From NCBI RefSeq assembly GCF_000308575.1, contig NZ_BAFZ01000057.1, forward strand, positions 1 through 37,353: a stretch of DNA of 37,353 nucleotides, read 5' to 3'. Shown one piece after another: positions 8,322-16,969 of the stretch. Source of the stretch: Nocardia exalbida NBRC 100660. GTDB lineage: Bacteria; Actinomycetota; Actinomycetes; Mycobacteriales; Mycobacteriaceae. Within the stretch, counting starts at the first letter, position 1; each line of letters starts with the position of its first letter. The notes under the pieces were generated by a model. The model saw nothing but the letters and a program-made list of their open reading frames with translations. It was not told the origin of the DNA and searched no databases. A program made the translations under genes and the position numbers.

Positions 8322-11300
8322 ATGACCGTGCAGGAAACCTCCTTCGACGCGGCCGCTTTCGACGCCGACGCGTTCGAGCCGTACGGGCCGCTGCCCACCG
8401 GGACGACCGTGCTGGAGGCCAGCGCGGGCACCGGCAAGACGCACGCCATCGTCGGTCTGGCGGTGCGCTACGTCGCCGAGGCCGGGATCGGCATATCCCA
8501 GTTGCTGCTGGTGACATTCAGCCGCGCGGCGACCCAGGAGTTGCGGGAACGCACGCGCGACCGATTCGTCGCCGTGGCCGCCGGATTGGCCGACCCGGCA
8601 GCGGCCCGCGCGCACGCCGACGAGCTGGTCCGCCATCTCGCGCAGGCCGGGGAAGACGAGGTCCGGCTGCGGCAGCGGCGGTTGCTGACCGCCCTGTCGG
8701 ATTTCGACGCCGGCACCATCGCCACCACCCACAGCTTCTGCCAGCGCATGCTCGACGAACTCGGGCTCGCGGGCGAGCACGACCCGGCCACCAGGCTGGT
8801 GGAGACCGTCGACGACCTCGTCGGCACCGTCGTCGACGATCTGTATCTGCACCGCTATGCCCGCGCCGAACCACCGTTCTCGGTCAAGGAGGGCCGCACG
8901 CTGGCGCTGGCCGCGGTGCGCGACCGGCACGCCGCGCTGGTGCCCGACGACGCGGCCGGTGAGCGCGTGGCGTTCGCGCGGGCCGTGCGCGCCGAGACCG
9001 AGCGCCGCAAGCGACTGGCCGGGCTGCGCGACTTCGACGACCTGCTGGTGCTGCTGCACGAGGTGCTCGCCGATCCGGAGCACGGCCCGCGCGCCTGCCG
9101 CCGGATCCGCGCGCGCTACCGGGTCGCCCTGGTCGACGAGTTCCAGGACACCGACCCCCTGCAATGGGACATTCTGCGCAGGTCGTTCCACGGGCACGCC
9201 ACCCTGGTGCTGGTCGGCGATCCCAAACAGGCGATCTACGCCTTCCGCGGCGCGGAGGTGCTCAGCTACCTGGACGCGGTCGCGCACGCCGACATCCGTC
9301 GTGAACTCACCACGAACTGGCGCAGCGACGCGGGACTACTCGCCGCCCTGGACCACCTGCACGGCGGTGCGGCGCTGGGGCACGAGGAGATCCGCGTGTA
9401 TCCGGTCGCCCCGACCAGGGGGTGGTCGCGGCTGTCCGGACCCGGCGAACTCACCACGCCGATGCGCGTGCGGTGCCTGCCGCGCACCGGCGCGGGACCG
9501 CTGAACAAATCCGGCTTCCCGGCCGTCGGGCGGATGCGCGCCGAGGTCGCCGCCGATCTCGCCGCGGATATCGTCCGTCTGCTCGAATCCGGCGTATTCC
9601 TGGATGCCAAAGCGGAAATCGCCTCTCCCGGTGAAGAGTCGGCCGCTCCCGGGGAGACGGCGCGCAGGCCGATCGGACCCGGTGACATCGCGGTGCTGGT
9701 GCGCACCCGCTCGCAGATCGACGTGGTGCGCGCCGCGCTGGACCGCGCGGGCGTCGCCTCCGTGCTGGCCGGCGGCATCAGCGTGTTCGCCACCGGCAGC
9801 GCCACCGACTGGCTGTGGGTGCTGCGGGCGCTGGAACAGCCGCATCGCGGCGACCGGGTGCGGCTGGCCGCGTGTACGCCGCTGTTCGGCGTGACAGCCG
9901 CCGAGATCGATAGCGGCGGAGCGGATCTGGTCGGCCGGGTGAGCGCCCAGTTGCGCGAGGCGGCGCGATTGTTCACCCGCGCGGGATTCGCGGCCGTGTT
10001 CGAGAAGATCTCCACCGAAGCGGGCCTCGCGCAGCGGCTGCTGGCCGTCGAGAACGGGGAGCGGCAGTTCACCGACCTGCGGCATATCGCGCAACTGCTC
10101 GATCAGGTCGCGCTCACCGATGGCCTCGGGCTGACCGCGCTGACGCGGTGGCTGGCCGACCGGGTGCGCGATCCCGCCTCCGGCGCCGTCGCCGACCGCA
10201 GCCGCAGGCTCGACCGGGACGCCGCCGCCGTCCAGATCGCCACCGTGCACGCGAGCAAGGGGCTCGAATTCCCCGTCGTCTACCTGCCGTTCGCCTGGGA
10301 CAGCGCCAAGAATCCCTATCCGGCGACGTTGCTGTTCCACGCCGACGACGGCACCCGCGTGCTGGACGTCGGCGGTCCGGACGCCCCGGGATACGCCGAA
10401 CGCAAGGCGCGCAGCGAGGCCGAGGAGGCCGGAGAGGAACTGCGGCTGCTGTACGTCGCGCTGACGCGGGCCATGTGCCAGATCGTCGGGTGGTGGGCCC
10501 CCACGATCTCCACCGCGGCCTCGCCGCTGCACCGGATGGTCTTCGGGCGCGCCGATCGGGACGCCGTCGTCGCCAACCGCGCCGCGGTTCCCGCGGATGC
10601 CGTTGCCGCGCAGTCTCTTTCGGCATGGGCGCAGACCGCGGGTGCGGCGATATCGGTGACGGCGGTCGCCGGGACCGGCGACGTCGAGATCCGGCGGGCG
10701 CGCACCGCACCCGGGCAGGGCGCATTGGCCGCCGCGCGCTTCGACCGGGTGCTGGACCAGCAGTGGCGGCGCACCTCGTACTCGGCGTTGACCGCGTCCG
10801 CGCACGGGCCCGCGGCGGTGGAACCCGACAGTGAACCGGAGGATCCGCGCGGGCCGGGCGACGAGCCCGCGGGCACCTCCCTGCTCGGCGCGGAGCCCGA
10901 ACCGGCGGGCGCGGCGTCGCTGATGAACACGCTGCCTTACGGCGCGGAGTTCGGCACGTTGGTGCACGGCGTCCTGGAGCGGATCGACACCGGCCGCCCG
11001 GATCTGGCGGCCGAGGTGCGCGACCGGTGCCGCGAGGCGGTGGGCGAGCTGATGGCCGAGATGGATCCGGATGTGCTGGCCACCGCACTGCTGGCGGTGC
11101 TGCGCACCCCACTCGACGGCGGCTGCCTGGCCGACATCGCCCCCCGCGACCGCCTCAGCGAACTCGAGTTCGAATTGCCGCTGGCGGGCGGGGATCGCGT
11201 CGGCGCGGGCTCGGCGACGCTGCGGCATATCGCGGGCTTGCTGCGTGAGCATCTCCCGGCGGACGACGACATGCTCCCGTACGCCGACCTGGCGGCGGCG

Positions 11301-11708
11301 CTGGAGGACATCCCGCTGCGCGGCTACCTGACCGGCAGCATCGACGCCGTGCTGCGCGTCGCGAGCGGCGCGCAGCCGCGATTCGTCGTCGTCGACTACA
11401 AGACCAACCGGCTGGGCACCGGCGATCTGACCGTCGCGCACTACACCCGCGACCGCATGGCCGCCGAGATGCTGCGTTCCCACTATCCGCTGCAAGCGCT
11501 GCTGTATTCGGTGGCGTTGCACCGGTATCTGCGCTGGCGGTTGCCCGGCTACGACCCCGCCCGGCACCTCGGCGGGGTTCGGTACCTGTTCGTGCGCGGC
11601 ATGATCGGACCGGAGACCCCCGCCGGGTGCGGTGTCTTCGACTGGCACCCACCCGCCGCTCTCGTCGTCGCGCTGTCGGCGCTGCTGGCCGGGGAGGCGG
11701 CGCAGTGA
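8322..11708 (+). CDS. recB: Exodeoxyribonuclease V, RecB helicase/nuclease
   Basis: This 1128-residue beta subunit is an SF1A 3'-5' helicase with a C-terminal nuclease. Helicase motifs appear in order: Walker A ASAGTGKT (about residues 33-40), motif II VDEFQDTDPLQW, motif III VGDPKQAIYAFRG, motif IV TTNWRSD, motif V ATVHASKGLEFPVVYLP, and motif VI LRLLYVALTRA. The nuclease domain shows GTLVHGVLE and then GSIDAVLRV and VVVDYKTNR, which supply the His, Asp and D-x-K metal-binding residues, so both activities look intact. The start ATG is preceded by AGGAGGGAGG. The 223-bp gap after recC has no gene I can support. The stop overlaps the recD start by 4 bp (GTGA). Confidence 0.95.
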   Translation: MTVQETSFDAAAFDADAFEPYGPLPTGTTVLEASAGTGKTHAIVGLAVRYVAEAGIGISQLLLVTFSRAATQELRERTRDRFVAVAAGLADPAAARAHADELVRHLAQAGEDEVRLRQRRLLTALSDFDAGTIATTHSFCQRMLDELGLAGEHDPATRLVETVDDLVGTVVDDLYLHRYARAEPPFSVKEGRTLALAAVRDRHAALVPDDAAGERVAFARAVRAETERRKRLAGLRDFDDLLVLLHEVLADPEHGPRACRRIRARYRVALVDEFQDTDPLQWDILRRSFHGHATLVLVGDPKQAIYAFRGAEVLSYLDAVAHADIRRELTTNWRSDAGLLAALDHLHGGAALGHEEIRVYPVAPTRGWSRLSGPGELTTPMRVRCLPRTGAGPLNKSGFPAVGRMRAEVAADLAADIVRLLESGVFLDAKAEIASPGEESAAPGETARRPIGPGDIAVLVRTRSQIDVVRAALDRAGVASVLAGGISVFATGSATDWLWVLRALEQPHRGDRVRLAACTPLFGVTAAEIDSGGADLVGRVSAQLREAARLFTRAGFAAVFEKISTEAGLAQRLLAVENGERQFTDLRHIAQLLDQVALTDGLGLTALTRWLADRVRDPASGAVADRSRRLDRDAAAVQIATVHASKGLEFPVVYLPFAWDSAKNPYPATLLFHADDGTRVLDVGGPDAPGYAERKARSEAEEAGEELRLLYVALTRAMCQIVGWWAPTISTAASPLHRMVFGRADRDAVVANRAAVPADAVAAQSLSAWAQTAGAAISVTAVAGTGDVEIRRARTAPGQGALAAARFDRVLDQQWRRTSYSALTASAHGPAAVEPDSEPEDPRGPGDEPAGTSLLGAEPEPAGAASLMNTLPYGAEFGTLVHGVLERIDTGRPDLAAEVRDRCREAVGELMAEMDPDVLATALLAVLRTPLDGGCLADIAPRDRLSELEFELPLAGGDRVGAGSATLRHIAGLLREHLPADDDMLPYADLAAALEDIPLRGYLTGSIDAVLRVASGAQPRFVVVDYKTNRLGTGDLTVAHYTRDRMAAEMLRSHYPLQALLYSVALHRYLRWRLPGYDPARHLGGVRYLFVRGMIGPETPAGCGVFDWHPPAALVVALSALLAGEAAQ

Positions 11709-13603
11709 CCTCGATCCAGGTGGCGCAGCGGGGAACCGGGCTGCTGCGCACGTTCAACGAGGCGGGCGTGCTGTCGGCGGCCGACGTGCACGTGGCGCTG
11801 CGGTTGGGCCGGCTGGGCCGGGAATCGTCGGAGCCGGTGCTGTTCGCCGCCGCGCTGGCCGTGCGCGCGGTGCGTTCCGGCTCGGTGTGCCTGGAATTGC
11901 ACCGGATGCGGGAGATCGGCGTCGACGCCGACGAGACCTGGGACGCGGGCGTCGATCCGGCGACGCTGCCGTGGCCGGACATCCCGGCGGTGGTCGACGC
12001 GCTGCGGGTGAGCCCGCTGGTGCTCGGCGGGCCCGCGGGCCCGTTGCGTCCGCTGCGGCTGGTCGAATCCCAGGGGGCGGGCGATGCCGGCCCGCTGCTC
12101 TACCTCGACCGGTACTACCGGCAGGAGCAGACGATCCGGCGGGTGCTCACCGAGCGCTCCGCACACCATCCGGTGGTCGATCCGCATATCGTGCGACGCG
12201 AGCTGGACCGGTTGTTCGACGCGCAGGCCGGTACCGCGCCGGACCGCCAGCGGCTGGCCGCCGCGCTCGCGGCGACGCACTGGACCACCGTGGTGGCCGG
12301 CGGGCCGGGCACCGGCAAGACCCACACCATCGCGCGGATCATCGCCTTGCTGTCCGCGCACCGTGCCGCCGAGCCGAAGCTGCCCGCCCTGCGTATCGCG
12401 CTGGCCGCCCCGACCGGCAAAGCGGCCGCGCGCCTCCAGGAAGCCGTGCGCGAGCAAGCCGTCTCGCTCGGACTGCCAGAACTCACCGCCGCCACACTGC
12501 ACCGGCTGCTCGGCTGGCAGCGGGGACGCAGCACCCGGTTCAAGCACCACGAGTTCAACCGGCTGCCCTACGACGTGATCGTGGTCGACGAGACCTCGAT
12601 GGTCTCCTTGACCATGATGAGCAGGTTGCTCGCCGCGCTGCGCCCGGACACCCGCCTGATCCTGGTGGGCGATCCGGACCAGCTCGCCTCGGTCGACGCA
12701 GGCGCGGTACTGGCCGACCTGGTCGCCGGACCGGTCGCCACCACCCCGAACCCCGTCCTCGACGAGATCCTCGGACCGGAGACCACCGCCGATCACGCCG
12801 AGTCGTTGACCACGCTGGAGCGCACCCGCCTGCGCGGCGGCATCGTCCGGCTGACCAGGGGACGCAGATTCGGCGGCCGGATCGCCGACCTGGCGGTGGC
12901 GGTGCGCGCGGGGGACGCGGACACCGCGCTCGAGCTGTTGCGGGCGGGCGGCGACGAATTGTCGCTCGGCGCGCCCGACGAACCGACCGCGGTGCGCGCC
13001 GACGTGGTGCGCGCCGCGAGTGCGGTCACCGCCGCCGCGCTCGGCGGCGACGCGGCGGGCGCGTTGAGCGCGCTCGAATCGCATCGCGTGCTGTGCGCGC
13101 ACCGGCAGGGGCCGTTCGGCGTCGAGCGCTGGGACCGGATGGCCGCGGAGTGGGCCGCCGCCGGGGGAGTGGGCCCCGATGCCCACCAGGCGCCGTGGTA
13201 CCCGGGACAACCGCTGCTGGTCACCGCGAACGACCACGAGGCGCGGATCTACAACGGCGACACCGGGGTGGTCGTGCGCATGCCCGACGGTTCGCTGCGT
13301 GCGGCGCTGCAACGCGGCAGCGAACCGTATCTGGTGCATCCCACGCAGTTCCCCGCGGTGGTCACGGTGTTCGCCATGACGATCCACCGCAGTCAGGGCA
13401 GCCAGTACGACACCGTGTCCGTCGTCCTGCCGGAGCCCGAATCGACCCTGCTGACCAGGGAATTGCTGTACACCGCGATCACCAGGGCGCGGCGGCACGT
13501 GCGGATCATCGGCACCGACGAGTCCATCCGCGCGGGTATCGCGCGGCGGGTGCTGCGCGCCAGCGGGCTGTCGCGCAGGGAGGGAGAATCCGGGCCCCGA
13601 TGA
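11705..13603 (+). CDS. recD: Exodeoxyribonuclease V, RecD helicase
   Basis: This 632-residue alpha subunit is an SF1B 5'-3' helicase of RecBCD. Motifs are Walker A GGPGTGKTHTIARI near residue 200, motif II VVDETSMVSL, motif III VGDPDQLASVDAGAVL, and motifs V/VI TIHRSQGSQYDTV and LLYTAITRARRHVRIIG. The GTG start is inside the recB stop (GTGA), so the two are translationally coupled, in keeping with their equal stoichiometry in the complex. The open frame extends upstream inside recB, but the coupled GTG gives the expected family N-terminus. A 40-bp gap leads into the sigma-factor gene, so read-through from recCBD into the alkylation-repair genes is possible. Confidence 0.94.
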   Translation: MTSIQVAQRGTGLLRTFNEAGVLSAADVHVALRLGRLGRESSEPVLFAAALAVRAVRSGSVCLELHRMREIGVDADETWDAGVDPATLPWPDIPAVVDALRVSPLVLGGPAGPLRPLRLVESQGAGDAGPLLYLDRYYRQEQTIRRVLTERSAHHPVVDPHIVRRELDRLFDAQAGTAPDRQRLAAALAATHWTTVVAGGPGTGKTHTIARIIALLSAHRAAEPKLPALRIALAAPTGKAAARLQEAVREQAVSLGLPELTAATLHRLLGWQRGRSTRFKHHEFNRLPYDVIVVDETSMVSLTMMSRLLAALRPDTRLILVGDPDQLASVDAGAVLADLVAGPVATTPNPVLDEILGPETTADHAESLTTLERTRLRGGIVRLTRGRRFGGRIADLAVAVRAGDADTALELLRAGGDELSLGAPDEPTAVRADVVRAASAVTAAALGGDAAGALSALESHRVLCAHRQGPFGVERWDRMAAEWAAAGGVGPDAHQAPWYPGQPLLVTANDHEARIYNGDTGVVVRMPDGSLRAALQRGSEPYLVHPTQFPAVVTVFAMTIHRSQGSQYDTVSVVLPEPESTLLTRELLYTAITRARRHVRIIGTDESIRAGIARRVLRASGLSRREGESGPR

Positions 13604-13643
13604 CGGAATCTCACGTTCCCGGCGCCCGCGGCGTCTACCCGGT

Positions 13644-14123
13644 GTGAGCCTGCCCCCGTTCGAGGAAATAGTGGCCGAATACGGCCCCATGGTGTTGCGC
13701 GTCTGCCGGGCGGTGCTCGGCCCGTCCGACGCGGCCGACGCCTGGTCGGAAACGTTTCTCTCGGCGCTGCGCGCGTTTCCCGGTCTCTCCTCGGAGACGA
13801 ACATCGAGGCATGGCTGGTGACCATCGCGCATCGCCGCGCGATCGACGTCGGGCGAGCGCTCACCCGTGCGCCCGTCCCGGCCGAGTCGCTGCCGGAACG
13901 TCCCGCCACCGCCCCGGGACCCGCCGACTACGACCCCGACCTCTGGGCCGCCCTGCGCGCGCTGCCCACCAAGCAGCGCCAGGCGGTCGCCTACCACTAC
14001 CTGGCCGGGCTTCCGCACGCGGAGATCGCCGAACTGCTCGGCAACTCGCCCGACGCCGCCCGCCGCGCCGCCGCGGACGGCCTGAAGACCCTGCGCAAGC
14101 TCTACCCGAAGGATGAAGCATGA
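13644..14123 (+). CDS. Small sigma-70-family (ECF-like) RNA polymerase sigma factor
   Basis: This 159-residue protein has the two domains of group IV sigma factors. Region 2 covers about residues 8-65 ([20 protein letters not shown], then [16 protein letters not shown]). Region 4 covers about 100-155 and has a helix-turn-helix ([20 protein letters not shown]). No anti-sigma gene is adjacent. Instead the stop overlaps the ogt start (ATGA), so the sigma factor is co-translated with direct-reversal DNA repair genes and plausibly controls their alkylation response. This role is inference. The start is GTG; an upstream frame is closed, and no recognisable promoter was found in the 40 bp after recD. 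Confidence 0.85.
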   Translation: MSLPPFEEIVAEYGPMVLRVCRAVLGPSDAADAWSETFLSALRAFPGLSSETNIEAWLVTIAHRRAIDVGRALTRAPVPAESLPERPATAPGPADYDPDLWAALRALPTKQRQAVAYHYLAGLPHAEIAELLGNSPDAARRAAADGLKTLRKLYPKDEA

Positions 14124-14731
14124 TGGCCACCCTCGACCGCGGCGACGGGTTGTCGCGCGCCCTGACCCCCGACGCCGACCTGCTCGCCACCCTGCACGCG
14201 CGACTGACCGCCGACGCCGAAGCGGCGGGCCTGCTCGATGTCGCCTACCGCCTGCTGGACACCCCCGTCGGGACGTTGCTGCTGGCCGCGACGCCCGCCG
14301 GACTCGTCCGCGTCGCCTACCCCACCGAAGACCACGACACGGTGCTCGCCACGCTGGCCGCCCGGATCAGCCCCCGGATTCTCGCGGCGCCCGCCCGGCT
14401 GGACGCGGCGGCGCGGCAGATCGAGGAGTACTTCGCGGGCAGCCGAACGCATTTCGACCTGCCGCTGGATCTGCGGCTGGCCGCGGGATTCCGCCGTCAG
14501 GTGATCGAGCACCTGCCCGCCATCGGCTACGGACAGCGCGCGAGCTACGGCGCGGTGGCCGCCGCGGTCGGCAACCCGCGTGCGGTGCGCGCGGTCGGCT
14601 CCGCCTGCGCCCGCAATCCGCTGCCGGTGGTGATCCCGTGCCACCGGGTGGTGCGCGGCGACGGGTCCATCGGACAGTACGTCGGCGGCATCACCGCCAA
14701 GCACGCGCTGCTGAGCATGGAGGCCGCATGA
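14120..14731 (+). CDS. ogt: Methylated-DNA-protein cysteine methyltransferase (O6-alkylguanine repair)
   Basis: This 203-residue suicide enzyme moves an alkyl group from O6-methylguanine (or O4-methylthymine) in DNA to its own cysteine. The acceptor motif is IPCHRV with C174. Upstream are the DNA-binding helix region ([25 protein letters not shown], given here as separate pieces: [11 protein letters not shown] and [12 protein letters not shown]) and [10 protein letters not shown] with the arginine finger region. The N-terminal 45 residues are an extension relative to minimal Ogt. The start (ATG ATG) overlaps the sigma stop and the stop overlaps the oxygenase start (ATGA), making a tightly coupled trio. 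Confidence 0.93.
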   Translation: MMATLDRGDGLSRALTPDADLLATLHARLTADAEAAGLLDVAYRLLDTPVGTLLLAATPAGLVRVAYPTEDHDTVLATLAARISPRILAAPARLDAAARQIEEYFAGSRTHFDLPLDLRLAAGFRRQVIEHLPAIGYGQRASYGAVAAAVGNPRAVRAVGSACARNPLPVVIPCHRVVRGDGSIGQYVGGITAKHALLSMEAA

Positions 14732-15519
14732 GCGCGCGCGGCAGCGGCGCGGCCAGGGACGGTCACCATCCCGCGGACCCGACACTGCCCGCAGAGCTCG
14801 CGGAATCCGGTGCTTCCCCGGCCGAGCGCGTCGAGGCCCAGCCGTGGCGGGCGCTGCTCGAGGAAATCGACGCCCACGGCTGCGCGGCGACCGGACCGAT
14901 CCTCACCCCGGCCGAGTGCGCCGAGTTCACCGCCATGTGGGACGACCTCGCCCGCTTCCGTTCCACCGTCGACATGGCACGCTACCGATTCGGCGAAGGC
15001 ACCTACCGGTACTTCGCGAATCCGGTGCCCGAGCCGATCACGGCCCTGCGAGCGGCCTTCTACCGAAGACTCCTGCCGTCGGCGCGATCCTGGGCCGAGC
15101 GGTTCGGCGACCCGGCTCCGTGGCCGGACGACTTCGCGGACTGGCTCGACACCTGCCACGCCGCGGGCCAGACGAAGCCGACCCCGATCTTGTTGCGCTA
15201 CCGCCGCGGTGACTGGAACGCCCTGCACCGGGATCTCTACGGCGAACTGGTCTTCCCGCTGCAGGTCGTCATCGGCTTGGATCGGCCCGGGATCGACTAC
15301 AGCGGTGGGGAATTCGTGCTGGTGGAACAGCGGCCGCGCGCACAGTCGAAAGCGAGCGTCTCCGTACTGGAACAGGGGCACGCGCTGATCTTCACCACTC
15401 GTGATCGGCCGGCGCGCTCCAGCCGAGGGTGGTCCCGCGCCCCGATGCGCCACGGCGTCAGCCGCGTGCGCGGCGGCCTGCGGCACACATTGGGCCTCGT
15501 GCTGCACGACGCGCAGTAG
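14728..15519 (+). CDS. 2OG-Fe(II) oxygenase, likely alkylated nucleic acid repair
   Basis: This 263-residue non-heme iron dioxygenase shows an HxD...H facial triad, H167-R-D169 and H242, with R252 in [12 protein letters not shown] as the probable 2-oxoglutarate-binding arginine. From memory it resembles the Oxygenase-NA/COG3826-type family, proposed to act on damaged nucleic acids; that assignment should be checked by a profile search. The ATGA overlap with ogt strongly supports a DNA-alkylation repair role analogous to AlkB, although the sequence around the triad is not classical AlkB. The N-terminal 35 residues look disordered and low-complexity. Confidence 0.82.
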   Translation: MSARGSGAARDGHHPADPTLPAELAESGASPAERVEAQPWRALLEEIDAHGCAATGPILTPAECAEFTAMWDDLARFRSTVDMARYRFGEGTYRYFANPVPEPITALRAAFYRRLLPSARSWAERFGDPAPWPDDFADWLDTCHAAGQTKPTPILLRYRRGDWNALHRDLYGELVFPLQVVIGLDRPGIDYSGGEFVLVEQRPRAQSKASVSVLEQGHALIFTTRDRPARSSRGWSRAPMRHGVSRVRGGLRHTLGLVLHDAQ

Positions 15520-15525
15520 CCGCCG

Positions 15526-15783
15526 GTGTACATGTTGCTCGGCGACGACGGCCGGGCGTATCCCAGCGCAGTGCCGGGGCGTTACGGCGGTCATCGCCGC
15601 AGCCGGATCTACGGCCGCCTCGACTGCCCGTCCGCCCTGCGGGCCCTCGGTCGCGGGGGCTATCGGCGGCACCGCGTCTTCTTCGCCACCGAACTCGACG
15701 CGCTGGCCGCGGGTTATCGCCCCTGCGCCGTTTGCCTCCCCGAGCGATACGCCGCGTGGAAAGCACTGCACCCGTCTCGATGA
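15526..15783 (+). CDS. Stand-alone Ada-type zinc-binding domain protein
   Basis: This 85-residue protein looks like the N-terminal metal-binding domain of Ada on its own. The segment SRIYGRLDCPSALRA aligns with the Ada stretch holding C38 and C42, and AAGYRPCAVCLPERY aligns with that holding C69 and C72. Only three of the four zinc cysteines are present (C34, C67, C70). The position of the Ada methyl-acceptor C38 is G30, so phosphotriester repair by the Ada mechanism is unlikely. The GTG start gives the N-terminus MYMLLGDDGRAY; an ATG two codons later is an alternative. It follows the oxygenase by 6 bp and is probably the last gene of the sigma-ogt-oxygenase operon. Confidence 0.8.
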   Translation: MYMLLGDDGRAYPSAVPGRYGGHRRSRIYGRLDCPSALRALGRGGYRRHRVFFATELDALAAGYRPCAVCLPERYAAWKALHPSR

Positions 15784-15833
15784 GGGTGATAGCGCAGGAC
15801 GCCGATGGCCGCACGCGCGATTTTGGGAATATT

Positions 15834-15859
15834 CGGAATTGGCCGCCGAGCGGAATTGG
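15834..15859. repeat. Direct repeat CGGAATTGG x2 upstream of the esterase gene
   Basis: Two exact 9-bp copies (15834-15842 and 15851-15859, 17-bp period) sit in a relatively AT-rich 172-bp gap between the Ada-like gene and the esterase gene. The palindrome GAATATTC lies immediately upstream. This could be a promoter/operator zone for the esterase-MFS pair. No other gene is seen in the gap. Confidence 0.3.
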
Positions 15860-15955
15860 TAAGAGACACAGGATCGCTCGAACATCTGGCGGCCCGGCCG
15901 GGCGATGTTATTGACTGCGAATTCGAGCCCTCCTACTCGGGGCCAGGAGTCCGAC

Positions 15956-16969
15956 ATGCCCGAATATTTGCAGCGAACAGGCGCGGCACTCGCCGCGGTC
16001 CTCACTTTGGCCGGTGCGTTGATCACAGGCGCACGGCCGGTCCGTGCCGACCCGCCGCAGAGCGGAGTGGCGGCAGACGCCTCGCGAATAGTGGAAACGC
16101 GTTTCGAATCCGACCGGCAATCGGAACTCGAGGTGTATTCGGCCGCGATGAACAGCACCACGCGGATTCGTCTGCTGCGCGCGGCCGATCCGGATGAGCC
16201 CGCGCCGACGTTCTATCTCCTCAACGGCGCCGACGGCGGCGCGGACAAGAATTGGCTCGAGGGCACGGATCTCGTCGATTTCTTTCGCGACAAGCAGGTG
16301 AACGTCGTCATCCCCTTCGGCGGCGCGGGCAGCTACTTCACCGACTGGCGCAGCGACGACCCGGTCCTGGGCAGGCAGCGCTGGTCCACCTTCCTGACCG
16401 AGGAGCTGCCGCCGCTCGTCGACGCCACGTTCAACGGCTCCGGAGCCAACGCCATCGCCGGCATCTCGATGGGCGGGACCTCGGTGTTCCAATTGGCCAT
16501 GGCCGCACCGGGTCTGTACCACGCGATCGGTTCCTACAGCGGCTGCGTGCGCACCAGCGATCCCGCGGGCCAGGCGATGGTCCAAGCGGTGGTCACCCAG
16601 CAGCGCGGCAACGTCGTCAACATGTGGGGGCCGCCGAGCGATCCCGCGTGGCGCGCGAATGATCCGTACCTGCACGCGGACCGGCTGCGCGGCCTCGCCA
16701 TCTACGTCTCCACAGGAACCGGGCAACCCGGGTCGATGGACACTCTCGACGGCGTGCACGGCGACATCGCGCACCTGCTCTATCAGCTGGTGTTCGGGGC
16801 ACCGCTGGAGGCGGTGGCGAATCTGTGCACCCATCAGTTGCAGGACCGGCTGCGCCAGCTGGGTGTCGCGGCCACCTTCGATTTCCGGCCGAACGGCACG
16901 CACTCCTGGGGCTACTGGCAACAGGACCTGCACAATTCGTGGCCGACGATCGAAGCGGCGATTCGATGA
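15956..16969 (+). CDS. Exported antigen-85-like esterase / mycolyltransferase fold
   Basis: This 337-residue alpha/beta hydrolase of the putative-esterase (PF00756-like) family includes the Ag85 mycolyltransferases. An N-terminal signal sequence is visible (hydrophobic residues about 9-27, then AxA-like RADPP near 30-34), so it should act outside the membrane. The nucleophile elbow is GISMGG with S171, and H316 in THSWGYW is the likely catalytic histidine; the acid residue is less clear. LLNGADGGADKNW near 88-100 matches the substrate-side loop of Ag85-type enzymes. The ATG at 15956 follows CCAGGAG. The stop overlaps the MFS start (ATGA). Acyl transfer to trehalose or envelope lipids is plausible but not shown. 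Confidence 0.82.
   Translation: MPEYLQRTGAALAAVLTLAGALITGARPVRADPPQSGVAADASRIVETRFESDRQSELEVYSAAMNSTTRIRLLRAADPDEPAPTFYLLNGADGGADKNWLEGTDLVDFFRDKQVNVVIPFGGAGSYFTDWRSDDPVLGRQRWSTFLTEELPPLVDATFNGSGANAIAGISMGGTSVFQLAMAAPGLYHAIGSYSGCVRTSDPAGQAMVQAVVTQQRGNVVNMWGPPSDPAWRANDPYLHADRLRGLAIYVSTGTGQPGSMDTLDGVHGDIAHLLYQLVFGAPLEAVANLCTHQLQDRLRQLGVAATFDFRPNGTHSWGYWQQDLHNSWPTIEAAIR

Noticed and set aside
5024..8449. Very long open frame antisense to recC
   Set aside because: It mirrors the codon positions of recC in a high-GC genome; its translation is rich in Arg, Gly, His and Gln with no domain, and recC motifs on the other strand are unambiguous.
9336..11648. Long antisense frame over recB
   Set aside because: Low-complexity Arg/Gly/Gln/His composition and full overlap with the intact RecB helicase-nuclease motifs.
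12785..13643. SOS (LexA) box or ECF promoter near the recD/sigma junction
   Set aside because: A GGAATC and a CGTCTA element are present, but their spacing (about 21 bp) is too long for a normal ECF promoter; no TCGAAC-N4-GTTCGA palindrome was seen.
11549..13909. Antisense frame spanning recD and the sigma gene
   Set aside because: It crosses two real genes and has no recognisable domain; a GC-driven shadow.
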